47,196 nucleotides of DNA from Planctomycetota bacterium (GTDB lineage Bacteria > Planctomycetota > MHYJ01 > WSZJ01). The DNA lies in NCBI GenBank assembly GCA_016190145.1, contig JACPRD010000034.1, positions 1 to 47,196 of the forward strand. Reading direction: 5' to 3'. A program made the translations under genes and the position numbers. Below, one piece after another: positions 1 through 8,002 of the stretch. Under the pieces are notes generated by a model that saw nothing but the letters and a program-made list of their open reading frames with translations, had not been told where the DNA came from and ran no database searches. Position 1 is the first letter of the stretch, and each line of letters starts with the position of its first letter.

Positions 1-128
1 CCACCTCGGTCGGGGTGGACTTCAGTGTTCCCGGGCACACGGTGGCCCGGGAACACTGAAGTCCACTCCGCTTCGTGTGGCGCGCGAAGCGCGCCCCTTA
101 TAGCTTATAGCTTATGGCTTATGGCTGC
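1..128. repeat. Heptamer-armed palindromic repeat, family A, copy 1 (left part cut by window start)
   Basis: The visible part holds a core palindrome (GTGGACTTCAGTGTTCCCGGG against its complement, about 18-76), then GGCGCGCGAAGCGCGCC, then four 7-bp units CTTATA/GCTTATG ending in GGCTGC. The same order of parts occurs at 3071-3300 and 18861-19036, where a matching left arm of GCCATAA heptamers is present. The left arm of this copy would lie before base 1. ATG triplets inside the right arm (111, 114, 121 region) are repeat-derived and create a false upstream start for the next gene. Confidence 0.85.
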
Positions 129-170
129 CTTCGCCCCTCCTCGTTTGACGTCCCCGCCCCCCGATATAGA

Positions 171-1142
171 ATGCCGCGCATGCCGGTCGAAGCCGAACGC
201 AAGTCCCTCAACTGCAAGGGCTGCGGCGCGCCCATCGACTACCTGGCGGGCGAGGCCACGCTCACGTGCGGGTACTGCGGCAACACCACCATGCTCGCCA
301 CCATGGGCACCATCCTGCCCGTCGAAAAACACTTTCTCCTCGCCCCGCGCATCGACCGCAACGGGATGGAGGCGGGGATCCGGAAGTGGATGGGGGTCGG
401 TTTCTTCAAGCCCAAGGACCTGCCTGAGAAGGGTGTCCTGAGTCCGCCCCAGGGCATCGTCCTGCCCTTCTGGGTCGTCGCCTGCCGCGCGTACACGCAG
501 TGGTCCGGCCAGAACCGGCGCACGCGCACGGTCGGGTCGGGGAAGCACACGCGCACGGAGACGTACTACGTGCCCGCTTCCGGCACGTTCGAGGACAACC
601 ACAACTGGTCGATCTACGCCCGGCGCGGGGAGGAGTGGTTCGGGATCGAGGCGCTGAATCCCGGCGCGGTCAAGACCGCGGCGGACTGGGGCGGGTTCTT
701 CCTGAACTTCGGGCTCGGCAACGAGACCAGCCAGGGCATGAACCTCCTGCAGGGCGCGACGGCCTTCGACATCAAGGCGATCACCGAGGGAATGTCCATC
801 AAGAACGGCCAGATCAACCAGGAGCAGGCGGAGCAGGAGGCGCGCGGCCAGATCACCCGGTTCGCACGCGCCACCGCCGATGGGAAGGTGGACACGCTCT
901 CAGACTGCGACACGCAGATTTCCGTGGACGGGACCTACCTGGTGCACGTCCCGCTCTGGCTCTGGAGCTACCAGTACGAGACGAAGTCGTTCCGCCTGCT
1001 CCTCAATGGATTCACGGGGCAGATCATCAAGGGCGAGCACCCGGTGGGCAAATACGACAAGCTCATCGTGCTGCTCGTCGTCCTGCTGCTCGTCGGGGGG
1101 ATCGTCGCAGTCATCGTGTTCGCGATGACGCACAGGGGATAG
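171..1142 (+). CDS. Zinc-ribbon protein with C-terminal membrane anchor
   Basis: This is a 323-residue protein. A zinc ribbon with two CxxC knuckles (NCKGCG and TCGYCG) lies near residues 12-35. The middle 250 residues are soluble and unrecognised, and a single hydrophobic segment near residues 295-318 (LIVLLVVLLLVGGIVAVIVF) is followed by a short basic tail. The layout suggests a tail-anchored cytoplasmic protein that may bind nucleic acid or a partner protein. The start at ATG 171 (or ATG 180, three codons on) is preferred to ATG 114, which lies in the palindromic repeat. A TATAGA box at 165-170 is so close to ATG 180 that the message could be leaderless. The next gene starts 7 bases after the stop, so the two are probably co-transcribed. 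Function unknown. Confidence 0.75.
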   Translation: MPRMPVEAERKSLNCKGCGAPIDYLAGEATLTCGYCGNTTMLATMGTILPVEKHFLLAPRIDRNGMEAGIRKWMGVGFFKPKDLPEKGVLSPPQGIVLPFWVVACRAYTQWSGQNRRTRTVGSGKHTRTETYYVPASGTFEDNHNWSIYARRGEEWFGIEALNPGAVKTAADWGGFFLNFGLGNETSQGMNLLQGATAFDIKAITEGMSIKNGQINQEQAEQEARGQITRFARATADGKVDTLSDCDTQISVDGTYLVHVPLWLWSYQYETKSFRLLLNGFTGQIIKGEHPVGKYDKLIVLLVVLLLVGGIVAVIVFAMTHRG

Positions 1143-1149
1143 CGCGCCG

Positions 1150-3060
1150 ATGAGGGTGACCCGGGAGGAGCCCGCGCCCGACCGCGAGACCTGGGAGCGT
1201 CAGGCCCGCGAGGCCGCCGCGCGGCTCGAGTACCGCGAAGTTTCGCCGGGGCGCTTCCGCAAGGGGAGCTGGCTGGGATTTCATCCGGATGCGGCGCGGC
1301 TCACGGTCGCAGCCACGTGGGCGGACGGGAAGGGCACCTGGGAGGCGCGTTCATGCGGCTTCCTGCCCCGGTCGCGCGCCCTCCTGCGGGGGCGCCTCGA
1401 CGAACTCCAGGGAAAACCCTCCCCGGGCTCGGCTCTTCAGACACTCGCCGCCGCCGCCGCCGGCAGCCTCGCCGCCTGGATCTTCGCGGCCGCGACCATG
1501 TTCATCCTCGCGCTTCCGCTCGTGCGGGAAGCGAAAATCGACTGGGCGGCTCGGCAGGAGAGGTTCGAGATCCGGCTGGACACGGCCCGCGCACCGATCG
1601 CCGAGCGCGTGCGTGCGGCTCCCGAATGGCCGGCGGCCTTCATCCCGGCGGTCTCCTTCGGTTTTCTCGTCGCGGTGCCGATCATCCTGTGGTTCGCCGC
1701 GGGAGAGCTGCTGTCGCCGCTCTCGCGCCTGAACGCCGTGATCCTCGCGGTCGCCCTCGTGGCCTCGCCCGCCGCGTTCATCGCGCCGGGAGTCGCCTGG
1801 CCCGGGCTCCTCGCGGGGCTCGCCGCACCGCTCGCCGCGGCGGCCGGCTACGCCGCCGTCCGCGGCCTCTTCCGCGACGCCTCGCCGCCCGCGCGTCCCC
1901 TCGCCTGGGCCGGCGCGCTCGCCGGCCTCGTCGCCGTCGCCGCCGCCTTCGCGCCCCTTCTCCGCCAGATCGACGTCTATACCACCATCCGCGACCGTGT
2001 CCTCCTCGGCAATCCCGCGGGCGAGTCGATCGCCACCTTCTATTACCGGCACACCCCGCTCTCCGCCTACGCCGTCCGCCCGCCCGCCCTGAACCCGCGC
2101 ACCGTCGCGCTCGTCGCCGGCCCGCTTCCGTTCGGATTTCCCTCCAGCCCGCGCCACATCCTCATGATCCCGACTCTTTCGCGGGAAGAGTTCCTCCGCG
2201 AGGCGCGCGGACCCGGGTGGACTTTCCTTATCTACAACGAACACGGCGCCGCGTGGGCGGCGGAGGCGGCGGCCGAGCTGAAACGGACGCATCCGGGGCG
2301 CGCGGCGGGGTTCGTCGGGGTATCGGAAGGGGGGCTCGAGAAGGTATTTCCGGAGGCGGACCCGCGGCAGTTCGTGACCGCGGCGCTGCTGCGCGACGGC
2401 ACCAGCCTCGAGCGGAAGCCGCGGTCGTACGCGGCGATCGACGCCGCATGGGCAAAGGCGGACCGCCGCCGCCAGCTCCGGAACGTCGCCGGCGCGGCCA
2501 CTTCACTTTCGATCTTCCTGGGTCCCCCGCTCCTCGCCGGCGCGTTCGTCCTCTGGACCGCGGCGCTCGTCGCGGCGCTCCGAGGGCGCGGCCTGAAACG
2601 CGCCGCAGGGGCGGTTGCAGTCCTCGCCGCCCTCCTCGTGACCGCGGGCGTGCTCAAGCTCGCGCGCCCCGAGCCTGAACTCCAGCGGAAACTCCGGGAC
2701 GAGCGCGAAAAATGCGACACGATCCGGACGCTGGCGCAGCAGGATGGGAAGCGGTGGATGGAGTTGAAGCTGGAGGCCGAGCGGGTGTTGCCGGACCTGA
2801 AGTCCGCGGCGAAGCACCCGGAGATCAGCGTCCGGGTGCTCGCCGCCGACGCGCTGGGCGCGTGCGGCCACGCCGACGCGATGCCCGTCCTGGGCGAGAT
2901 GACGCGCGATCCCTCGATCCTCGTCCGCTACCGCGCGACGGACGCGCTCGCCCGGTTCACGGATACGCGCAAGCGCATCTGGTACCTGTCGGAGCCGCAG
3001 AACGACGAGATCTACGTCGCGGAGAGCGCGCTGGCGGGGTTGATTGATTACAGGCCGTAG
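1150..3060 (+). CDS. Polytopic membrane protein with C-terminal HEAT-like repeats
   Basis: The protein has 636 residues. About 95 soluble N-terminal residues come first, then hydrophobic segments near 97-122, 163-185, 190-210, 215-240 and 252-272, a soluble domain of about 180 residues, two more membrane segments near 455-505, and a tail with two HEAT-like units. In the tail, VRVLAADALGACG and VRYRATDALARF are the helix-pair signatures. HEAT units usually mediate protein contacts. It lies 7 bases after the zinc-ribbon gene, so the pair likely act together. The gene ends 10 bases before a family A palindrome at 3071, which may act as its transcript end. I do not recognise the family. Confidence 0.7.
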   Translation: MRVTREEPAPDRETWERQAREAAARLEYREVSPGRFRKGSWLGFHPDAARLTVAATWADGKGTWEARSCGFLPRSRALLRGRLDELQGKPSPGSALQTLAAAAAGSLAAWIFAAATMFILALPLVREAKIDWAARQERFEIRLDTARAPIAERVRAAPEWPAAFIPAVSFGFLVAVPIILWFAAGELLSPLSRLNAVILAVALVASPAAFIAPGVAWPGLLAGLAAPLAAAAGYAAVRGLFRDASPPARPLAWAGALAGLVAVAAAFAPLLRQIDVYTTIRDRVLLGNPAGESIATFYYRHTPLSAYAVRPPALNPRTVALVAGPLPFGFPSSPRHILMIPTLSREEFLREARGPGWTFLIYNEHGAAWAAEAAAELKRTHPGRAAGFVGVSEGGLEKVFPEADPRQFVTAALLRDGTSLERKPRSYAAIDAAWAKADRRRQLRNVAGAATSLSIFLGPPLLAGAFVLWTAALVAALRGRGLKRAAGAVAVLAALLVTAGVLKLARPEPELQRKLRDEREKCDTIRTLAQQDGKRWMELKLEAERVLPDLKSAAKHPEISVRVLAADALGACGHADAMPVLGEMTRDPSILVRYRATDALARFTDTRKRIWYLSEPQNDEIYVAESALAGLIDYRP

Positions 3061-3070
3061 CGGGGGAAGG

Positions 3071-3300
3071 GCAGCCATACGCCATAGGCCATAAGCCATA
3101 AGCGGCGCGCTTCGCGCGCCACCTTTGACGCGGTGGACTTCACCCTCCGGCTGACCCGGCGATTCGGAATCTCTCTGGCTTGGTCAGGTCGGTTGAAGGC
3201 TCGCAGGGTGCGCGAGATGGTCCCGGCGAGGAAAGCTGAAGTCCACCCCGCCCGAGGTGGCGCGCGGAGCGCGCCGCTTATGGCCTATGGCTTATGGCTG
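3071..3300. repeat. Heptamer-armed palindromic repeat, family A, copy 2
   Basis: The left arm is GCAGCC followed by units GCCATAC, GCCATAG, GCCATAA, GCCATAA and the block GGCGCGCTTCGCGCGCC. The right arm mirrors it: GGCGCGCGGAGCGCGCC, then GCTTATG, GCCTATG, GCTTATG, GGCTG. Inner GGTGGACTTCA (3132) and TGAAGTCCACC (3238) are also inverted. The roughly 95-bp centre differs from the other two copies. With the promoter downstream, this fills most of the 339-bp gap between genes. I see no coding signal in it. Confidence 0.85.
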
Positions 3301-3336
3301 GCCGGGGCGCGCGGAATCTGTCTGATCCTCTCCCCC

Positions 3337-3365
3337 CTTCCCAACCCCACCCGCCGTCGTACAAT
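3337..3365 (+). promoter_or_regulatory. Candidate promoter for the secreted Cys-rich protein
   Basis: A TACAAT -10 box lies at 3360-3365, 34 bases before the ATG at 3400. The -35 position (CTTCCC, 3337-3342) matches poorly, so the call rests on the -10 box and its placement just after the repeat. Confidence 0.4.
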
Positions 3366-3399
3366 ACCCCTCTGTCCCGATTGCCACAGGAGAACGACC

Positions 3400-3975
3400 A
3401 TGCGCCGGACGCTCGCCCTTTTCGCGGTCTGCGCCGCCCTGCCCCTGTTCGCCGACGACAAACCGAAGCCGGACAACAAGGAACAGGTCGGTGTCGATCA
3501 CGTGACCGTCTACTTCTGTCCCTGCATCAACGATCACTGGAGCCAGATTTCCGACGAGGACCGCAAGTGCCCGTTCAAGGGCTGCGAAGAGCATCCCAAG
3601 TGCGGCGACTTCGGCGGAGATTACAAGATCGTCGTGCGCGCGCCGCGCGACTCGGTCCGCGCGGGGCAGGAAGTCTCGATGGACGTCGAGGTCTATGAGG
3701 TCGTGGTCGACAAGGACTCGAAGCCCGACGAAGTCCGCCTGAAGGACGTGACGAGCGTCAAGGTGCGCTTCACCCCCGGAGAGGACAAGGACGGCGAGTT
3801 CGAGGCGGGAGATCCGGGCCCGGTGATCGAGGGCGTGATCTCGGGGCCCAACAAGGTGGCGGTCGTGAAGAACACGTTCGCGAAGAAGGGGGAGTACCTG
3901 ATCGGGATCGAAATCCTCCGTTCGAACAAGGGGAAGACGAAGATCGAATCGGAGATCAGGTTCACGGTGGACTAG
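3400..3975 (+). CDS. Secreted Cys-rich protein of unknown function
   Basis: The protein has 191 residues. A signal peptide (MRRTLALFAVCAALPLFA, then DD) leads to a Lys/Asp-rich mature protein. Five cysteines cluster in mature residues 47-71 as CPC, KCPFKGC and KCG, a spacing that could bind metal or form disulfides. The rest is predicted beta-rich, and its alternating pattern looks like a small immunoglobulin-like or C2-like fold. ATG 3400 is chosen because CAGGAG (3387-3392) precedes it and it starts the signal peptide. Longer in-frame starts lie in the repeat. The stop is 15 bases before purH. I do not recognise the family. Confidence 0.75.
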   Translation: MRRTLALFAVCAALPLFADDKPKPDNKEQVGVDHVTVYFCPCINDHWSQISDEDRKCPFKGCEEHPKCGDFGGDYKIVVRAPRDSVRAGQEVSMDVEVYEVVVDKDSKPDEVRLKDVTSVKVRFTPGEDKDGEFEAGDPGPVIEGVISGPNKVAVVKNTFAKKGEYLIGIEILRSNKGKTKIESEIRFTVD

Positions 3976-3990
3976 GAATCGGGGACCGAA

Positions 3991-5550
3991 ATGAATATCT
4001 CCCGGGCGCTGCTCAGCGTCACGGACAAGTCGGGCGTCGTGGAGTTCGCGCAGGCGCTGGCGGGCATGGGGGCGGAGATTCTCTCGACCGGAGGCACGGC
4101 GCGGGCGCTCGCGCAGGCCGGGGTCAAGGTCGTCGAAATCGCCGACTACACCGGCCAGCCCGAGATCCTCGACGGGCGCGTCAAGACGCTTCACCCGAAA
4201 GTCCACGGCGGCATCCTCGCCCGCCGCGACGACCCGCGGCACCTCGAGGCGCTCGCGGCGCAGAAGTTCGGCACCATCGACCTCGTGTGCGTCAACCTGT
4301 ACCGCTTCCAGGAGACCGTCGCGAAGCCCGGCGTGACGCTCGAGGACGCGATCGAGAACATCGACATCGGCGGGCCGGCGATGATCCGGAGCGCGGCGAA
4401 GAACTGGGAGCACGTCGCGGTCGTGACGTCGCCCGCGCAGTACGGGCGGGTGGTGGAGGAGATGGGGAAGGGCGGGGGCGGGCTGTCGAAGGAGTTGCGA
4501 TTCGAGCTGGCGGCGGCGGCGTTCGCGCTCACGGCGTCCTACGACGCGGCGATCTCGCGGTGGCTGGCGGCGCGCGAAGGCCGGCGGTTACCGGCGCGGC
4601 TCGCGGCGGCGTGGGAGAAGGCGGAGGACCTGCGGTACGGGGAGAATCCGCACCAGGAAGCGGCGTTTTACCGGGAGCCCGGGGCGAAGTCGGGGATCGG
4701 CGCGGCCCGGCAGCTTTCCGGCAAGGAGCTGTCGTTCAACAACATTCTCGACCTCGACGCGGCGCTCGAGCTGGTCCGGGAGTTCACCGAAGGGCCGGCC
4801 GTGGCGGTGATCAAGCACAACAATCCCTGCGGTTGCGCGCTGGGCGCGACGCTCGCGGAGGCGTTCGGAAGAGCGGTGCTGGGAGACAGCGTCTCAGCCT
4901 ATGGCGGAATCGTCGCGTGCAACCGGCCCGTCGACCTCGCGTGCGCGAAGGCCATGACCGCGCCCAACCAGTTCTTCGAGGCCGTGGTCGCTCCCTCGTT
5001 CGCGCCCGACGCGCTCCAGCAGCTCCAGCGCGGCGCGAAATGGGGCAAAAACGTCCGCCTGATGGAGGCCGGGGACATCTCCAGGCCCGCCGGACAGGCG
5101 CGCATGGACATCCGCCCGGTCCAAGGCGGCGCCCTGTTCCAGACCCGCGACGACGCTCTCGTCTCCCCCGAGCTCCAGTACCCCGCCGGCCGTCCGACGG
5201 ACGCGCAGATGGCGGACCTGGTGTTCGCGTGGACGGTCTGCAAGCACGTGAAGTCGAACGCCATCGTCTTCGCCCGCGACCGGATGATCGTCGGCGTCGG
5301 CGCGGGCCAGATGTCGCGCGTCGATTCCTCGCGCATCGCCTGCCACAAGGCGGGGGAGAACGCGAAAGGCGCCGCGTGCGCGTCGGACGCCTTCTTCCCC
5401 TTCCCGGACGCCCTCGAACTCGCCCTCGACGCGGGGATCACGAGCGTGATCCAGCCGGGGGGGTCGATGCGGGACGAAGAGGTGATCGCGGTGGCGAAGA
5501 AGCGGGGGATACCGATGGTGATCACGGGAATGCGGCATTTCCGGCATTGA
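3991..5550 (+). CDS. purH: Bifunctional AICAR formyltransferase / IMP cyclohydrolase
   Basis: The encoded enzyme catalyses the last two steps of IMP synthesis: formylation of AICAR with 10-formyl-THF, then ring closure. The 519-residue length is normal for PurH. The N-terminal MGS-like cyclohydrolase domain (1-195) shows LLSVTDKSGVVEFA, ILSTGGTARAL and GRVKTLHPKVHGGIL. The transformylase domain (200-519) shows DLRYGENPHQEAAFY, SFNNILDLDAA, IKHNNPCG, SNAIVFARD and DAFFPFPDALE, and the terminal PMVITGMRHFRH is conserved. It is cytoplasmic. The gene lies 15 bases after the secreted protein gene and 15 bases before the SerA-like gene, so it is likely part of a longer transcript. Confidence 0.97.
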   Translation: MNISRALLSVTDKSGVVEFAQALAGMGAEILSTGGTARALAQAGVKVVEIADYTGQPEILDGRVKTLHPKVHGGILARRDDPRHLEALAAQKFGTIDLVCVNLYRFQETVAKPGVTLEDAIENIDIGGPAMIRSAAKNWEHVAVVTSPAQYGRVVEEMGKGGGGLSKELRFELAAAAFALTASYDAAISRWLAAREGRRLPARLAAAWEKAEDLRYGENPHQEAAFYREPGAKSGIGAARQLSGKELSFNNILDLDAALELVREFTEGPAVAVIKHNNPCGCALGATLAEAFGRAVLGDSVSAYGGIVACNRPVDLACAKAMTAPNQFFEAVVAPSFAPDALQQLQRGAKWGKNVRLMEAGDISRPAGQARMDIRPVQGGALFQTRDDALVSPELQYPAGRPTDAQMADLVFAWTVCKHVKSNAIVFARDRMIVGVGAGQMSRVDSSRIACHKAGENAKGAACASDAFFPFPDALELALDAGITSVIQPGGSMRDEEVIAVAKKRGIPMVITGMRHFRH

Positions 5551-5565
5551 ACAGGGGGGGGAAGC

Positions 5566-6480
5566 GTGAAGATTCTGGTCTGCGATCCGATCGACGAGCA
5601 GGGGCTGGCGAGGCTTCGCGGCGCGGGGCACCTGGTGGATGCGAAGCTCGGGCTCGCGCCCGAGGCGCTGCTCAAGGAGGTTGCGCCGTACGATTGCATC
5701 GTCGTGCGCAGCTCGACGAAGATCACCAAGGCGGTGGTGGACGCGGCGAAGGCGCTCAGGGTGGTGGTGCGCGGGGGCGTGGGGATGGACAACATCGACG
5801 CCGTGGCGTGCGAAGCGCGCGGGATCAAGGTGCTGAACACGCCTGAGGCGGCGACGATTTCGGTGGCGGAGCTGGCGATCGGGCTGATGTTCGCGTGCGC
5901 GCGCCGGATCGGGCGGGCGCACGAGCTGATGCGGCAGGGGAAGTGGGAGAAGAAGGCGCTGACGGGGAACGAGGTGACGGGGCGGACGCTGGGGCTGATC
6001 GGGGTGGGGCGGATCGGGAGCGAGGTGGCGATCCGGGCGCGGGCGCTGGGAATGCGCGTGATCGGATTCGACCCGTACCTGAAGTCCGCGCCGCCGGCGC
6101 TGGAGTTGACGAATCTCGACGCGGTGCTTTCCGGAAGCGACTACCTGAGCGTGCACGTGCCGTTCACGCCGGAGACGAAGCACATGATCGGCGCGGCGGC
6201 GTTCGAGAAGATGCGCAAGGGCGTGATGCTGATCGACTGCGCGCGCGGCGGGATCGTGGACGAGCCCGCGCTCGCCGAGGCGCTGAAGTCGGGGAAAGTT
6301 GCGATGGCGGCGATGGACGTGTTCGAGGAGGAGCCGCTCAAGCCCGATCATCCGCTGCTCAAGCTGGACAACGTGATCCTCACGCCGCACATCGGCGCGA
6401 GCACGCACGAGGGGCAGGGACGGGTCGGGATGGCCGTTGCGGAGAAGCTGATCCAGATGTTCGGGCCGGCGAACGCGTGA
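5566..6480 (+). CDS. serA: D-3-phosphoglycerate dehydrogenase-like 2-hydroxyacid dehydrogenase
   Basis: NAD-dependent oxidation of 3-phosphoglycerate, the first step of serine synthesis, is the likely reaction. The 304 residues are a short form without the C-terminal ACT/intervening domains of long SerA, so it may lack serine feedback. Visible motifs are VVRGGVGMDNID, the dinucleotide fold GLIGVGRIGSEVA near 141-153, the catalytic Arg in DCARGGIVDE, and the Glu/His pair in DVFEEEPL and TPHIGAST. The start is GTG 5566 after a G-rich Shine-Dalgarno. Context supports serine synthesis because a DUF1015 gene and a class V aminotransferase follow. A hydroxypyruvate or glyoxylate reductase cannot be excluded from sequence alone. 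Confidence 0.88.
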   Translation: MKILVCDPIDEQGLARLRGAGHLVDAKLGLAPEALLKEVAPYDCIVVRSSTKITKAVVDAAKALRVVVRGGVGMDNIDAVACEARGIKVLNTPEAATISVAELAIGLMFACARRIGRAHELMRQGKWEKKALTGNEVTGRTLGLIGVGRIGSEVAIRARALGMRVIGFDPYLKSAPPALELTNLDAVLSGSDYLSVHVPFTPETKHMIGAAAFEKMRKGVMLIDCARGGIVDEPALAEALKSGKVAMAAMDVFEEEPLKPDHPLLKLDNVILTPHIGASTHEGQGRVGMAVAEKLIQMFGPANA

Positions 6481-6485
6481 GCGGC

Positions 6486-6668
6486 GTCAAAGGTCGAGGG
6501 TCGAGCGTCGAGGGTCGAGCGTCGAGGGTCGAGAAATGCAGTGATCCACGAGACGAATGGAAACAGCGCTCGGCGCCGAGGGGACTCGATGGTTGATGCA
6601 CGCCGATCACGGCCCTTCTCGACCCTGAACGCTCGACCTTCAACGCTCAACGCTCGACCACCCCTGAC
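6486..6668. repeat. Heptamer-armed palindromic repeat, family B
   Basis: This 183-bp imperfect palindrome fills the gap between two genes of the serine group. The left arm holds six 7-bp units (GTCGAGG/GTCGAGC alternating, 6493-6534). The right arm holds six complementary-type units (TCTCGAC, CCTGAAC, GCTCGAC, CTTCAAC, GCTCAAC, GCTCGAC, 6617-6658). GTGATC (6541) and GATCAC (6605) pair inside, and the exact centre is CTCGGCGCCGAG (6569-6580). The outer ends are GTCA and TGAC. It shares the heptamer-arm design with family A but no sequence. Confidence 0.85.
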
Positions 6669-6683
6669 AACGAAAGGCCCCCC

Positions 6684-7997
6684 ATGCCCCGCATCTTCCC
6701 GTTCCGCGCGCTTCATTACGACGCGGCGAAGGTCGGTTCGCTCGACAGCGTCGTGAGCCAGCCGTACGACAAGATCAACGAGGAGACGCAGCGGAAGTAC
6801 TACGAGCGTCACCCGAACCACATCGTCCGGATTGCGAAGACGAAGGAAGAGGCGGGGAAGGACAAGTACGCGGAGGCGGGGAAGACGCTGGAGAGGTGGC
6901 TGGCGGAGAAGGTGATCGTGCGCGAGACGGAGCCGGCGCTCTGGATTTCGCACCAGGTCTTCAAGTTCAACGGCGAGACGCGCACGCGCAAGGGGTTCGT
7001 GGCGCTCGGCGAGCTGTCGGAGTTCGGCAAAGGCGGCGTGCACGCGCACGAGAAGACGCTGCTCGCTCCGAAGAAGGACCGATTCGCGCTGATGACGGCG
7101 ACGCGGGGACTGACCGAGGGGCACATTTTCATGCTCTACGGCGACCCGAAGAACGCGGCGAACGCGGCGCTCGATCCGTTCGCGAAGGGGCCGCCGGCGC
7201 TCGAGGCGAAGGACGACTACGGCGAGATCCACCGCGCGTGGCGCGTGACGGACGCGAAGGCGATCGCCGCGGTGCAGAAGGATCTCGCGGCGCGCGACAT
7301 CTTCATCGCCGACGGCCACCACCGCTACGAGGTGGCGCTTCAGTACCGCGAGGAGTGCCGCCGCCAGGGCCTGAAATGCGAGGAGCCCGAGACGTACGAC
7401 CGGCGGATGATGACGTTCATCAACATGGAAGACCCCGGCATGGTGATCTTCCCGACGCACCGGCTCGTGAGCGGGCTCGCGTCGTTCAGCGTGAAGGACG
7501 CGCTGAAGAAGCTCTCCGCGCATTTCGACGTGAAGGACTACGGCCCCGCGGACGAGGGGCAGCGGCGCGAACTGATGGAGGACCTGCGGATCGAGGGGCA
7601 GGTGAAGCACGCGTTCGGGCTGGCGACGCCGGACGGCGGGCTCTGGCTCCTCTCGCTCCGGGACGAGAAGATCGCGGAGACGGAAATCCGCGAAAAGCGG
7701 GCGCCGGAGTGGAAGCGGCTGGACGTGGCGATCCTGCACTCGCTGATCCTGGACCGCGTGCTGGGGATCACGGCGGAGATGGTCGAGCGCGAGGAGAAAG
7801 TCTCCTACTGCCGGCACGCCGAGGAAGCCTGGGCGGCGCTTCCCGGAGTGCAGTGCGTCTTCCTCCTGAACCCCACGAAGCTGAGCGAAGTCCGGGTGGT
7901 GAGCGAAAAGGGCGAGCGGATGCCGCAGAAATCCACGGACTTCTACCCCAAACTGCTAACGGGCTTTATCATGAACCGGGTTTCATTCGCGAGGTGA
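6684..7997 (+). CDS. DUF1015 family protein
   Basis: The protein has 437 residues and looks cytoplasmic. Hallmarks of the family are the N-terminal VVSQPYDKINEE, the HEKTLLAPKKDR segment near residues 118-130, and IFIADGHHRYEVALQY near 207-222. The catalytic role of DUF1015 proteins is not something I can state. The family is often encoded beside serA and serine-type aminotransferase genes, as here. The gene starts 15 bases after repeat family B, with a weak GAAAGG upstream. Its TGA (7995-7997) lies within the Shine-Dalgarno GAGGTGA of the aminotransferase gene, so translation is probably coupled. A role in serine metabolism is inferred from position only. Confidence 0.85.
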   Translation: MPRIFPFRALHYDAAKVGSLDSVVSQPYDKINEETQRKYYERHPNHIVRIAKTKEEAGKDKYAEAGKTLERWLAEKVIVRETEPALWISHQVFKFNGETRTRKGFVALGELSEFGKGGVHAHEKTLLAPKKDRFALMTATRGLTEGHIFMLYGDPKNAANAALDPFAKGPPALEAKDDYGEIHRAWRVTDAKAIAAVQKDLAARDIFIADGHHRYEVALQYREECRRQGLKCEEPETYDRRMMTFINMEDPGMVIFPTHRLVSGLASFSVKDALKKLSAHFDVKDYGPADEGQRRELMEDLRIEGQVKHAFGLATPDGGLWLLSLRDEKIAETEIREKRAPEWKRLDVAILHSLILDRVLGITAEMVEREEKVSYCRHAEEAWAALPGVQCVFLLNPTKLSEVRVVSEKGERMPQKSTDFYPKLLTGFIMNRVSFAR

Positions 7998-8002
7998 CCA
8001 TC

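Noticed and set aside
114-170. Upstream start (ATG 114) for the zinc-ribbon gene
   Set aside because: It lies in the heptamer arm of a family A repeat. The same heptamers create chance ATGs at the other copies too.
6493-6658. CRISPR array at the 7-bp repeats
   Set aside because: Units are 7 bp with no spacers and the two arms are inverted, which fits a palindromic element and not CRISPR.
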